Of a stretch of 44,925 nt of DNA, positions 8,624 to 17,067 are shown one piece after another (position 1 is the first letter of the stretch; the number at the start of each line of letters is the position of its first letter). Location of the stretch: the NCBI GenBank assembly GCA_023251515.1, contig JAHEYQ010000041.1, positions 1 through 44,925 on the forward strand, written 5' to 3'. Below the pieces are notes generated by a model, which searched no databases, was not told where the DNA came from, and was given only the letters and a program-made list of their open reading frames with translations. Origin of the DNA: Bacteroidales bacterium. Its GTDB lineage: Bacteria > Bacteroidota > Bacteroidia > Bacteroidales > JACABE01. The position numbers and the translations under genes were made by a program.

Positions 8624-10504
8624 ATGGCTTTTAAACATTTACAAGACTTCATACAAAAACTCGAATCGGAAGGCGAACTGATACGAATCACTGAAAAAGT
8701 ATCGCCAAACTTAGAAATAGCAGAAATTACCGATCGGATATCAAAAAACGGAGGCAAAGCTCTGCTTTTCGAAAACATCGGCACTGCCTTTCCATTGCTT
8801 ATCAATTCGATGGGTAGCAACAAACGCATGTGTATGGCATTGGGTGTAAATAATCTGGATGAAATCGGAATGGAAATTGAAAAAATATTTCAACAACTTA
8901 CCGAACCACACAACAGCATCAGCGATAAATTAAAAATACTGCCAACTTTAGGAAATATAGCTTCTTGGATGCCCAAAGTAAAAAAAGGAAAAGGCGATTG
9001 TCAGCAAATTATTAATCACAATCCCGATTTAGCCCTTTTGCCGGTGCTTACCAGCTGGAAACACGATGGCGGCCCTTTTATAACATTACCTTTGGTAAAT
9101 ACTAAAGATCCTCTTACCGGAAAACGAAATATGGGCATGTATCGCATGCAGGTATTCAATAGCAATACTACCGGAATGCACTGGCATTTGCACAAAAATT
9201 CAGCCCGTCATTATCATGAATATAAAAAAATAGGCCAACGCATGCCTGTAAGTGTTGTTTTGGGTGGCGATCCGGCATACACTTATGCTGCCACTGCTCC
9301 CCTACCCGACAATGTGGACGAATACATGCTTGCAGGCTTTTTGCGAAAGAAAAAAGTAGAACTGGTAAAATGTATCACCAACAATATTGAAGTTCCTAAT
9401 GATGCTGATTTTGTAATTGAAGGATATGTAGACCCATTGGAAGATCTCGTTATCGAAGGTCCATTCGGCGACCATACCGGATATTATTCGCTACAGGATT
9501 TTTACCCGCGTTTTCATGTTACTTGCATTACGCATCGCAAAAATGCAGTATTTCCTGCAACCATAGTTGGAATACCTCCACAGGAAGACGCTTATATAGG
9601 CAAAGCAACCGAACGCATTTTCCTTAGCCCGATTCGCTTAGCTATGCTACCCGAAATATTGGATATGGCTATGCCGGTTGAAGGTGTTTTTCACAATATC
9701 GTTATAATAAAAATAAAAAGCGACTATCCCGGACATGCCATTAAGGTAATGAATGCATTATGGGGAGCCGGGCAAATGATGTTCAACAAAATAATGATTT
9801 GTGTTGATGGCGATATCAATATACACAATTACACCGAAGTTATAAATGCAATTGTAAAAAATGCCCATCCCATTGATGATTTTTACTTTAATCGCGGACC
9901 TATGGATGTACTCGATCATTCAAGCACCCGTTTTGCCGTTGGCAGCAAATTAGGTATTGATGCCACTTTGAAAACGGAATTGCAACAAACTGATATTAAT
10001 ACTTTTGATGAGAACATACTAAATACTTTTGGAGAAATAAAGAATTACAAAAGTTTACAAAATCAGAATTTACCAATATTATTGCTGGCTATCGAAAAAA
10101 ATCAGAAACAACACATACGCAAACTTATACAGCAAATTTCAGACAAAAATGCTTTAGTTGGGTTTAAATACATAATTTGTATGGACAGTAATGTAAACCT
10201 GGATGAATTTTCGGATGTAGTATGGCTGTTTGCCAACAATATAGATCCCGAAAGAGATATGTTTTATGCAGTAAATAATGAAGGCAAAAAGCTTAGCAAA
10301 CTGATAATTGATGGCAGCCGCAAAACGCTGAAATATGATGATTTTCAACGCCCATGGCCCAATGTAGTTGTAGTTGACGATGATACCATAAGGCTGGTTG
10401 ACAGCAAATGGGAAAAATACGAATTGGGGGAATTTATCAAATCACCCTCTTTAAAATACAAATCCTTGCTTTTCAAAGGTGGTGCAGTAGCTGAGGAAGA
10501 ATAG
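8624..10504 (+). CDS. UbiD-family decarboxylase
   Basis: The protein has 626 residues and covers the whole family: the N-terminal part (LQDFIQKLESEGELIRI, then ALLFENI), the prenylated-FMN-binding middle (GGPFITLPLVNTKDPLTGKRNMGMYRMQV, given here only as landmarks at about 148-178) and the active-site stretch EDLVIEGPFGDHTGYYS around residues 270-290 with the conserved glutamates. The C-terminal domain includes DHSS and LGIDAT at about 430-450. UbiD enzymes reversibly decarboxylate aromatic or alpha,beta-unsaturated acids with prenylated FMN made by UbiX; in bacteria with quinones they usually act in ubiquinone or menaquinone synthesis. No ubiX or other quinone gene is in the window, so the substrate is open. 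The C-terminal region (about 470-620) is longer than in short forms. Transcription is convergent with fbp, with array B between. Confidence 0.9.
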   Translation: MAFKHLQDFIQKLESEGELIRITEKVSPNLEIAEITDRISKNGGKALLFENIGTAFPLLINSMGSNKRMCMALGVNNLDEIGMEIEKIFQQLTEPHNSISDKLKILPTLGNIASWMPKVKKGKGDCQQIINHNPDLALLPVLTSWKHDGGPFITLPLVNTKDPLTGKRNMGMYRMQVFNSNTTGMHWHLHKNSARHYHEYKKIGQRMPVSVVLGGDPAYTYAATAPLPDNVDEYMLAGFLRKKKVELVKCITNNIEVPNDADFVIEGYVDPLEDLVIEGPFGDHTGYYSLQDFYPRFHVTCITHRKNAVFPATIVGIPPQEDAYIGKATERIFLSPIRLAMLPEILDMAMPVEGVFHNIVIIKIKSDYPGHAIKVMNALWGAGQMMFNKIMICVDGDINIHNYTEVINAIVKNAHPIDDFYFNRGPMDVLDHSSTRFAVGSKLGIDATLKTELQQTDINTFDENILNTFGEIKNYKSLQNQNLPILLLAIEKNQKQHIRKLIQQISDKNALVGFKYIICMDSNVNLDEFSDVVWLFANNIDPERDMFYAVNNEGKKLSKLIIDGSRKTLKYDDFQRPWPNVVVVDDDTIRLVDSKWEKYELGEFIKSPSLKYKSLLFKGGAVAEEE

Positions 10505-10682
10505 ATGAATTTGTTTTTAGTTTGAGTGGGTTTGAAATTAATGATTTGATATTATTATTTTACTTTTCCATTTTACACTTTTGTTAATCGATTAGCAGCA
10601 AAAAACTTAAAACTGTCCACCGAATTATAATCACACCAAATCATAGCAAACCATCCGCAAGCTTGTTATGATGCTCCACATT

Positions 10683-10935
10683 TTAGGGAAAACCACAATT
10701 CGGTCGTCGGGGAACATTCCCAATGTGGGGAACGTTACTTTTCGGTCGTCGGGAATGATTCCCAATGTGGGGAACGTTACTTTTCGGTCGTCGGGAATGA
10801 TTCCCAATGTGGGGAACGATACTTTTCAGCCGTCGGGGAACATTCCCAATGTGGGGAATGTTACTTTTCGGTCGTCGGGAGACATTCCCCAGGTGGGGAA
10901 CCTTACTTTCCGTCCGGCGACAGACATTCCCTTAA
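10683..10935. repeat. intergenic repeat array B: 42-bp units, five complete
   Basis: Five complete 42-bp units start at 10699, 10741, 10783, 10825 and 10867, with partial units at both ends. The unit has the blocks TTCGGTCGTCGGGAA, ATTCCCAATGTGGGGAAC and GTTACTT. It contains the 13-base palindrome GGGAAT-G-ATTCCC (two of the units) and TTCCC...GGGAA. Since 42 is 14 codons, one plus frame stays open from ATG 10668 to 10940 and gives a 14-residue repeat (IPNVGNVTFRSSGM). There is no signal peptide, membrane segment or clear ribosome site, so I treat the open frame as a by-product of the repeat. It is far more GC-rich than its surroundings. It sits between the convergent genes ubiD and fbp. Confidence 0.88.
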
Positions 10936-10956
10936 TTTAGGTGGAAATTTGGGTAC

Positions 10957-10991
10957 AAAAAAAGCCACCGGAAATAATCCCGATGGCTTTT
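10957..10991. terminator. bidirectional terminator between array B and fbp
   Basis: AAAAAGCCAcCGG and CCGaTGGCTTTT pair around AAATAATC, with A and T runs on both sides, so it can work in either direction. It is 19 bp after the fbp stop codon (minus strand) and closes array B on the plus side. Confidence 0.8.
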
Positions 10992-11009
10992 CTTATGAAT
11001 TGTCAAAAT

Positions 11010-12020
11010 TTATTTCCCGAAATCAGGAGAAAACTCTTTCATATATTCTTCAATTTTTTCTACCATATAAGTTGGACCCGCAAAGAAAGGTGAACGCTGA
11101 TGAATATCGGTAGGTTGTATTTCAAGTATCCTGCCAAATCCATGAGAGGCTTTGCCACCAGCTTGTTCGGCTATAAAAGCCATAGGATTACATTCGTACA
11201 ACAACCTGAGTTTTCCCGATGGATTTTTCATGGTTCCCGGATATAGGAAAATACCACCTTTTATCAGATTGCGATGAAAATCAGCCACCATTGAACCGAT
11301 ATAGCGGGTAATGTAAGGGCGATTTGTTTCAGGATCATCTGCATGGCAATATTTTAGGTATTCTCTGATAGCTTCAGGGAAATAGATTGAATTGGATTCG
11401 TTTATGGAATATATTGTACCGGCTTCAGGATATTTCATATCTGGATGCGAACGGATAAATAAACCAACTGAAGGATCAAGTGTAAAACCGTTTACACCTC
11501 TGCCTGTGGTATAAACAAGCATAGTTGAAGAACCATAAATAATATAACCCGCAGCTACAATTTCTGTCCCTTTTTGTAACAAATCTTCAACTCTTCCTTT
11601 TCCAACCATCGAAAGCCGGCGGTAAACAGAAAAAACAGTACCTATAGAAACATTTGATTCAATATTGGATGAGCCATCCAACGGATCAATGGCAACTACA
11701 TATTTACCTGATTGTGAAACGTCATTATCGAAAGCAATAATTTTTTCATCTTCTTCAGAGGCAATGGCACAACATTCGCCACCAGAACGTAAAGCAGCAA
11801 TAAATTGCTCATTAGCATATACATCTAATTTCTTCTGAGCTTCGCCCTGCACATTTACTTCATCGTTATAACCCATTACATTGGTTAATCCGGCTCTGTT
11901 AACTTCGCGGTTTACAAATTTGGCTGCAATACCCAAATCGTTTAATAAACGTGTTAAGTTGCCGCTGGCACTTGGGTATTTGGCTTGTTCTTCTATGATA
12001 AATTCCGTTAGTGTTTTCAT
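11010..12020 (-). CDS. fbp: fructose-1,6-bisphosphatase class 1
   Basis: The protein has 336 residues, the normal length of the class I enzyme. The metal-binding acidic motifs are in place: SEEDE at residues 88-92 and DPLDGSSNI at 112-120, followed by the SIGTVFSVYR stretch. The substrate region is also recognisable (YIGSMVADFHRNLIKGGIF around 240-258, then KLRLLYECNPMAFIAEQAGG). It hydrolyses fructose 1,6-bisphosphate to fructose 6-phosphate in gluconeogenesis, in the cytoplasm. It stands alone, with a terminator directly downstream and an AT-rich 123-bp leader upstream, so it is probably a single-gene unit. Confidence 0.96.
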   Translation of the reverse strand: MKTLTEFIIEEQAKYPSASGNLTRLLNDLGIAAKFVNREVNRAGLTNVMGYNDEVNVQGEAQKKLDVYANEQFIAALRSGGECCAIASEEDEKIIAFDNDVSQSGKYVVAIDPLDGSSNIESNVSIGTVFSVYRRLSMVGKGRVEDLLQKGTEIVAAGYIIYGSSTMLVYTTGRGVNGFTLDPSVGLFIRSHPDMKYPEAGTIYSINESNSIYFPEAIREYLKYCHADDPETNRPYITRYIGSMVADFHRNLIKGGIFLYPGTMKNPSGKLRLLYECNPMAFIAEQAGGKASHGFGRILEIQPTDIHQRSPFFAGPTYMVEKIEEYMKEFSPDFGK

Positions 12021-12143
12021 TTAAATTTTGATTTTTAATACAGAATAATAACAACAATAAACTATTTTTTGTTGCAAAGTGTATATTTTTTTATTACAAA
12101 ATATTAAATAATGTAGCTACAGTATTAAAAAATCCAATACAAA

Positions 12144-13328
12144 TTATTGATTTTCTATACTTTTAACTTTTTTGTTATAGATAGGTAAAATAAAAATATA
12201 AAATGCAAATACAGCTATAAAAACAATTAGTGTACATACAATAAATGTGAAGGTAAGTGAAAATTGTTCAGCCAGATAGCCTGATAAAACAGCTCCAAAA
12301 CCAATTCCGATATCAACAGCTGTAAAAAATGTGGAATTTGCTACACCTCTTTGCCTGACATTTACAATATTGTTTATCATTGCCTGAAATACCGGAAAAA
12401 TAATTCCAAAACCAACACCTATAAAAAGAGCTGAAACATAAAAACCAGGCGCATTTTTAATAAATGAAAGTATAAATAATCCCGAAATCAAAAACAAAAA
12501 GCCAAGAAAACAAATGTTCTTTGGTCCATATTTATCGAAAATTTTACCGGCAGTTAACCTCGACAAAGCCAGCCCAACAGCGTAAATCAGAAAAAACAAA
12601 CCCGAATTTTCTATTTTTATTTCTTTGGCATATAACGATACAAATATTATAACACCTCCATAAGAAACGCAAACCATTAATATAATCAGCGAAACAGGAA
12701 CCGAAGATAACTCAATCAGTTTCGACCACTCAAACTTTGGAGAACTGCTTTTGTGATTGAATTTTGGAAATTTCACCATCGATGCCATAATAAAACCCGA
12801 CAACGAAAGCAATGAAGCAACAAAAAACATGCTGTCGAAATGATTGTTTCCGGCAATAATTGTTCCCAAATACGGCCCAAGTGCCAAGCCAATAGTCATT
12901 GCAATACCAAAATATCCCAAACCTTCTCCTCTCCGCTTTTCAGGAATAATATCAACTATTACAGTTGATGAACTTGTAGTACTGATACCCCATGCCAAAC
13001 CATGAATAAAACGCAGAATAATAACCTGACTTAAAGTAACTGCAAAGGAAAAAGCACCGAAAATCAATGAAAAAACAAAAAAAGAAATCAAAAAAATAAG
13101 ACTTCTGCCATAAGAATCTACAAAATAACCAGCAAAGGGTCTAATTAGCAATGCAGCAAGCGTATATACCGCAAACACTATCCCAATCTGGCTTTTGCCG
13201 GCATGCATTGCTTTTTCTAAAAATACAGGCAAGCATGGTATCAGAAAATAAAAAGCAACAGACATCAGTAAGTTTGCAAAACACATCAGTATAAAATTCC
13301 TTGTCCAGAGTCTGTCTTCTATTTGCAT
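12144..13328 (-). CDS. MFS transporter
   Basis: The protein has 394 residues with 12 hydrophobic segments in two sets of six. The family's loop 2-3 motif appears after helix 2 as RPFAGYFVDSYGRSLIF (G-x-x-x-D-x-x-G-R), and a weaker copy after helix 8 (GKIFDKYGPKNICF). Segment 4 has the motif B Arg (ILRFIHGLAWGIS). It is an inner-membrane proton-coupled exporter or importer of small molecules. The resemblance to drug-efflux or sugar-efflux type members (VFFV.. with GEGLGYFGIAMTIGLALGPYLG) suggests export, but the substrate cannot be told. It is divergent from a methyltransferase gene, sharing a 181-bp control region with an inverted repeat. Confidence 0.88.
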   Translation of the reverse strand: MQIEDRLWTRNFILMCFANLLMSVAFYFLIPCLPVFLEKAMHAGKSQIGIVFAVYTLAALLIRPFAGYFVDSYGRSLIFLISFFVFSLIFGAFSFAVTLSQVIILRFIHGLAWGISTTSSSTVIVDIIPEKRRGEGLGYFGIAMTIGLALGPYLGTIIAGNNHFDSMFFVASLLSLSGFIMASMVKFPKFNHKSSSPKFEWSKLIELSSVPVSLIILMVCVSYGGVIIFVSLYAKEIKIENSGLFFLIYAVGLALSRLTAGKIFDKYGPKNICFLGFLFLISGLFILSFIKNAPGFYVSALFIGVGFGIIFPVFQAMINNIVNVRQRGVANSTFFTAVDIGIGFGAVLSGYLAEQFSLTFTFIVCTLIVFIAVFAFYIFILPIYNKKVKSIENQ

Positions 13329-13402
13329 CTGATTTCTATGTTAAAAGTAATTTTTAGAAGTCCCGTTAGTTTAAATTTTTTGTAATATTGCAATTCAATA
13401 TC

Positions 13403-13432
13403 AATTGGCAAAATTAAAGATTATTGCCAATT
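13403..13432. promoter_or_regulatory. inverted repeat in the MFS / methyltransferase divergent region
   Basis: AATTGGCAA (13403-13411) and its exact complement TTGCCAATT (13424-13432) are separated by 12 bases, so the half-site centres are 21 bp apart, two helical turns. Placed between divergent genes, this is a good candidate operator for a dimeric regulator acting on either or both. No regulator gene is adjacent. Confidence 0.5.
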
Positions 13433-13509
13433 AATCAACTTGATTTTTATCAGAAATAAATTGTATAAATATTAAAATTCAGACAATATAATAGCTTAAA
13501 AAACACACT

Positions 13510-14103
13510 ATGAAAGAAATCTGGGAATCGAGATATGCTGAAAACGAATTTGTTTATGGCAAAGAACCTAATGAGTTCTTCAAAAATTTTATTGACAATA
13601 CCAAACCCGGAAAAATTCTGTTACCAGCTGAAGGCGAAGGCAGAAATGCAGTTTATGCCGCACTTAAAGGTTGGGATGTTTATGCCTTCGACCAAAGTGT
13701 AAATGCAAAAAACAAAGCCCTTAAATTAGCTTCAATACATGGTGTTACAATAAAATACATCGTTTGTGATTATTCTGAATTAAGTTATGCTGACGAAAGT
13801 TTTGATGCCATCGGAATTATATATTTCCATTTGCCTGAAAATGAAAAAGCAACTGCTTTCAATCGGATTTTTAAATACTTAAAACCACAAGGAAATCTTA
13901 TACTTGAAGTTTTTGACAAAGAACAAATCATCAACAAATCCGGCGGACCAAAAGATATTGATTTGTTGTACGATATCCATGAAATGGAAATACTTTTTCA
14001 TTCCTTTGGCAAAAAAACTATTAAGAAGGAATACATAAAGCTTAACGAAGGCAAACTACATCAGGGTGAAGCAATTGTTATCAGAATTGAAGCTGAAAAA
14101 TAA
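13510..14103 (+). CDS. class I SAM-dependent methyltransferase, TehB-like
   Basis: The protein has 197 residues and is a single Rossmann methyltransferase domain. The N terminus (WESRYAENEFVYGKEPNEFF) is the usual opening of the small TehB-like group. Motif I is ILLPAEGEGRNAVYAA at about residues 36-51, with the E-G-E-G-R-N core in place of the common GCGEGRN. The acidic end of strand 2 is YAFDQS (about 58-63), motif II follows with CDYSELSYADESFDAIGIIYFHLP, and the late strand is GNLILEVF. It transfers a methyl group from S-adenosylmethionine to a small substrate in the cytoplasm; relatives act in tellurite resistance or thiol methylation, which cannot be decided here. The start at 13510 has a short AT-rich leader. 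Confidence 0.85.
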   Translation: MKEIWESRYAENEFVYGKEPNEFFKNFIDNTKPGKILLPAEGEGRNAVYAALKGWDVYAFDQSVNAKNKALKLASIHGVTIKYIVCDYSELSYADESFDAIGIIYFHLPENEKATAFNRIFKYLKPQGNLILEVFDKEQIINKSGGPKDIDLLYDIHEMEILFHSFGKKTIKKEYIKLNEGKLHQGEAIVIRIEAEK

Positions 14104-14178
14104 AAGTTTTGAGTTACTTAAAATAAAATAGTGTCCTGAACATATTTTTTTGTAATTTTGGACTATAAATAAAGAAAT

Positions 14179-14703
14179 ATGCAAAAATTAAAATATATCT
14201 TTTTTGTAATTATAATTAGCTTAATATCTGTTGCATTAAATGCTCAGAATGCCGATTATTCAAATAACACCAAAAATAACGAAGTTGCCGTTAAAGAAAT
14301 CAAGCAATGTTTGAAAGGAAAAATCAAATATCCGTTTTTTATGCAGATATACAAACTCGAAGGCAGAGTTTTTGTAATTCTGAAAATTGATAATAAAGGT
14401 AAAGTTGAAAATATCAGCACTGAAACCGATTATTTTGGCAAAACATATAGCCTTGAGCATTTTACCAACAAAAGCAGAACAGAACGATTAAGACAGAAGA
14501 TTGAAAAAAGAATTCTTCCATTATTTAAGCAATGTATGCAAAACATAAGTTTTGGAATACCCAAAAATGAAAACGAAAGAATAATTAAAATTCCGGTTTC
14601 GTTCGGAACATATGATGATTTGGATGATTACGGAATAAGCGACGATTACGATGATTATGATTACAATGAAGAATTAGATTATCATTATTTTGAGTATGAT
14701 TAA
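14179..14703 (+). CDS. small secreted protein with TonB-C-like region and acidic Tyr-rich tail
   Basis: The protein has 174 residues. The signal peptide is clear (KYIFFVIIISLISVALNAQ). Residues about 45-75 (GKIKYPFFMQIYKLEGRVFVILKIDNKGKVENIS) have the pattern of the TonB C-terminal domain (Y-P, then G-x-V-x-V, then G-K-V). The last 30 residues are almost only Asp, Tyr, Glu and His (DDLDDYGISDDYDDYDYNEE), which is unusual and could bind metal ions or calcium. A -7 box TAATTTTG lies at 14153-14160, 19 bp before the ATG. It is likely periplasmic. Function is not known. Confidence 0.7.
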   Translation: MQKLKYIFFVIIISLISVALNAQNADYSNNTKNNEVAVKEIKQCLKGKIKYPFFMQIYKLEGRVFVILKIDNKGKVENISTETDYFGKTYSLEHFTNKSRTERLRQKIEKRILPLFKQCMQNISFGIPKNENERIIKIPVSFGTYDDLDDYGISDDYDDYDYNEELDYHYFEYD

Positions 14704-14717
14704 TCAACTAATTAAAA

Positions 14718-15116
14718 TCAGAGATAACTCTCCAAAGTCTGATTACTCATATAATCTCTGAATTCAATTGTAAGTTTATTTATAATACCACCCATCAGGC
14801 ATTTATCAAATGCACAAACAGTGCGATCCATGGGGCAGCCTCTGTCAACTATCTGACCTTCTATAGATTCATAAATATTTAAAAGTGTAATTTCATTGGC
14901 AGGTTTATTCAAAACAAAACCACCGGCAGGACCTCTGGTTGACTTAATGTAGTTATCTTTAACCAATCTCTGCATTACCTTAGCAAGATGATTTCTTGAG
15001 GCACCGGTTGAATCTGCAATAAAATTTACATTTATAATTTGTTTTGATCTTCCTATCAGAACCATTGCATGTATTGCCAATGAAGCAGCTTCAGATAATT
15101 GTATAACTTTTGCCAT
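14718..15116 (-). CDS. Rrf2-family transcriptional regulator with three cysteines
   Basis: The protein has 132 residues, full length for the family. The winged helix-turn-helix covers about 1-75, with the signature ADSTGASRNHLAKVMQRLVK and then STRGPAGGFVL. Cysteines at 94, 101 and 106 (GCPMDRTVCAFDKC) match the region that holds an Fe-S cluster in IscR, NsrR and related members. It is therefore likely an Fe-S or redox/nitric-oxide sensing DNA-binding regulator. It has its own promoter just upstream. Its targets cannot be told from the window; the neighbours are an Omp28-like lipoprotein and a small secreted protein. Confidence 0.9.
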   Translation of the reverse strand: MAKVIQLSEAASLAIHAMVLIGRSKQIINVNFIADSTGASRNHLAKVMQRLVKDNYIKSTRGPAGGFVLNKPANEITLLNIYESIEGQIVDRGCPMDRTVCAFDKCLMGGIINKLTIEFRDYMSNQTLESYL

Positions 15117-15133
15117 TTGAATTATTTATACCA

Positions 15134-15166
15134 CAAAATTACTCTTTTTTTTCAACATAGCCCAAA
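15134..15166 (-). promoter_or_regulatory. Bacteroidota-type promoter of the Rrf2 gene
   Basis: On the minus strand TTTG (15166-15163) is followed after 21 bases by TAATTTTG (15141-15134), a full match to the TTTG / TAnnTTTG consensus known for the main sigma factor of Bacteroidota. The ATG at 15116 is 18 bp further on, giving a very short leader. It is one of the two best-formed promoters in the window. Confidence 0.7.
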
Positions 15167-15237
15167 TTTCATTTTTACAAAATTTAAAATGTATTGAATC
15201 TTAGTATATTCTGCAAAAACTGAATTAATTTTAAAAT

Positions 15238-15267
15238 AAAAAACCCGATTGAAAATTCAACCGGGTC
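15238..15267 (-). terminator. terminator after the Omp28-like gene
   Basis: ACCCG-A-TTGAA pairs with TTCAA-C-CGGGT, and on the minus strand it is followed by a T run (TTTTTTATTTT). It lies about 23 bp after the stop codon at 15290. Confidence 0.85.
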
Positions 15268-15289
15268 TTAATTTTATGAAAAGAGAGAA

Positions 15290-16108
15290 TTAATTATAAA
15301 CCTGCATATCCCAGCCGTTTACAAATAAGTATTTACATTGTGCTGCTGCATCAGGATTCTTTTTCCAAATAACAGCTGTAACAAAAAGTTTCGATTTATT
15401 CCAACGAGGATTAATATAAATCCCGCAATTATAACTAATTAATGTATTTGCAGGAGTTGATGCCAATGTTGTAATTTTTTTCCCGTAAGCATTATTAGGT
15501 TCATTACCCATTCTTACAACATTATTATGTTTATAATCAGCGCCACCGCTTGATTGTTTATAACCTGCCGGAGCTGTAGTACCTCCATCAATACCATGTT
15601 CAGCTATATAAAACGATACATAATAATCGCCGGTAACATTCTTGAAAAACTTAACTTTGGAAGTAATTCTCATGGTATCACCATCTAAATTTGTTGAAAA
15701 TTTTACCTGTGCTTCAAGTGGTTTCTTTAAAAGCGTATCAATATAAGGCTGCATATTATTATGATCAACTTTTTTATCTCCGATATGGAATGATGGAATA
15801 CCACCACCTGTCGGGCGAGAGCCTTCATAAGAAAACAAAAGCGGACTTTGCATTGAATCCTGTGGGTAATTACAGTGAAAGGCCAGTGCAATTAATTTTC
15901 CTGAATTATTTTTCTTCATTAAGCTGAAATTTTGAGCTCCACTTCCTCCACAAATACCGCAAGTGGTGGAAGTTACTTCACCCATAAAAGCTCGTTGTTG
16001 CATATCAGGTATTAAATCACCTTCTTTTTTTACTTCTTCGTATTTATCGCATGAATAAATAATTGCAATAAGTGAGAGGGTCAGAATTAAGCTAAATTTT
16101 CTTAACAT
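15290..16108 (-). CDS. Omp28-like lipoprotein with thioredoxin-type CxxC
   Basis: The protein has 272 residues. The N-terminal hydrophobic stretch ends at Cys20 (AIIYSC), so it is a lipoprotein. Residues about 40-60 (GEVTSTTCGICGGSGAQN) carry C50-x-x-C53, the thioredoxin-like motif of the Omp28-related family. The following GKLIALAFHCNYPQDSM and RPTGGGIPSFHIG match the strand with a cis-Pro loop of that fold. The C-terminal half is a beta-rich domain. It is attached to the inner or outer membrane facing the periplasm or surface; relatives in Bacteroidota are surface lipoproteins of unknown role. A disulfide-related function is inferred only from the motif. Confidence 0.82.
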   Translation of the reverse strand: MLRKFSLILTLSLIAIIYSCDKYEEVKKEGDLIPDMQQRAFMGEVTSTTCGICGGSGAQNFSLMKKNNSGKLIALAFHCNYPQDSMQSPLLFSYEGSRPTGGGIPSFHIGDKKVDHNNMQPYIDTLLKKPLEAQVKFSTNLDGDTMRITSKVKFFKNVTGDYYVSFYIAEHGIDGGTTAPAGYKQSSGGADYKHNNVVRMGNEPNNAYGKKITTLASTPANTLISYNCGIYINPRWNKSKLFVTAVIWKKNPDAAAQCKYLFVNGWDMQVYN

Positions 16109-16120
16109 ATTAAAAAATTA

Positions 16121-16169
16121 TTTGTTTTATAGTTTTGTAAAGACAACTCATCATAAAAAATAGTTGTCT
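16121..16169. promoter_or_regulatory. control region between Omp28-like and outer-membrane genes
   Basis: The plus strand has a -7 box TAGTTTTG (16130-16137) ahead of the gene at 16212. Just after it lies an inverted repeat, AGACAACT (16141-16148) and AGTTGTCT (16162-16169), with half-site centres 21 bp apart. The latter could be an operator or a leader hairpin. Confidence 0.5.
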
Positions 16170-16211
16170 GAAAAAGGTAAATTAATTTAATTTTTACTAA
16201 ATAGAATAATA

Positions 16212-16904
16212 ATGAAAAAAATTTTACCAATTATCTTATTGCTAATGTTTACAGATATTTTGTCAGCACAAATGTCGTATATTCCTTATAAATCATGCAT
16301 TAAAACAGGTATAGATGTAGATGATAACAACACGAATACCGAAGTTGACAAAAGAAGAAGAAGAAGAGGAAGAAGAGGTAAAAAATCAATGTTAGCTGTT
16401 GGTGGAAGTATGGCTACAATGAAAATATTTGAATCAAGTTTTGATGACAAATTCAGAATTGGTTTAGGGGCAAATGCATGGTTAAATCTCAGTACTTCAA
16501 ATGCAATTAATGCAAATTTATCTTATTTTTTCCCTACAAGCCAGGAAGTTGGTGATATTAAAAATACTTCATCTTATTTTTTAATAAATGTACATTTTCA
16601 ACAATTTATTGTTGGTGATAATTCAGAAGATTTCGGGCTTTATGGTTTAGGGGGAATAGGTTATATAGTAAATTTCAACAAAACAGAAACTCCGGCTTAT
16701 GATATAAGTGCCCGTTATACCAACATCAATCTTGATTTGGGTGTGGGTGCTCAGTTTAATCTGAATTTCGGATTTTTATTTGCCGAATTGCAAGGTAGTT
16801 TGGGATTAATGAAATATGAAATCCCCTTAAATCCGGCTGATGGTGTAAAAGTTCCATCATATATCAATTTCAGAACCGGAATAAAAATACCATTACAGTT
16901 TTAA
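16212..16904 (+). CDS. outer-membrane beta-barrel protein with arginine-rich insert
   Basis: The protein has 230 residues: a signal peptide (LPIILLLMFTDILSAQ), then a short acidic stretch (DVDDNNTNTEVD) directly followed by KRRRRRGRRGKK at about 54-65, and then alternating hydrophobic strands with Gly and aromatic girdles (GLYGLGGIGYIVNF, INLDLGVGAQFNLNFGFLFAELQG), ending with ...GIKIPLQF with a terminal Phe as in outer-membrane barrels. It is an 8-10 strand OmpA/OmpW-like barrel of unknown role. The block of basic residues soon after the signal peptide is odd for an exported protein; it might bind LPS or polysaccharide. Confidence 0.75.
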   Translation: MKKILPIILLLMFTDILSAQMSYIPYKSCIKTGIDVDDNNTNTEVDKRRRRRGRRGKKSMLAVGGSMATMKIFESSFDDKFRIGLGANAWLNLSTSNAINANLSYFFPTSQEVGDIKNTSSYFLINVHFQQFIVGDNSEDFGLYGLGGIGYIVNFNKTETPAYDISARYTNINLDLGVGAQFNLNFGFLFAELQGSLGLMKYEIPLNPADGVKVPSYINFRTGIKIPLQF

Positions 16905-16988
16905 AACTATTCTTTTGTCTGCCAAAATCATATTTTCATTGTTTAAAACAGACGTTTAAACTAAAAATTTATAAGAATTTGCATGAGA

Positions 16989-17021
16989 TTTGTGTTTATA
17001 TCATTAAAATTAATATTTTTG
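16989..17021 (+). promoter_or_regulatory. Bacteroidota-type promoter of the gene at 17068
   Basis: TTTG (16989-16992), then 21 bases, then TATTTTTG (17014-17021): a complete TTTG / TAnnTTTG promoter. The ATG is 46 bp downstream. Confidence 0.7.
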
Positions 17022-17067
17022 CAAATAATTAAATAATTCGGAAATTTATAATTAAGGAAATAAAAAA

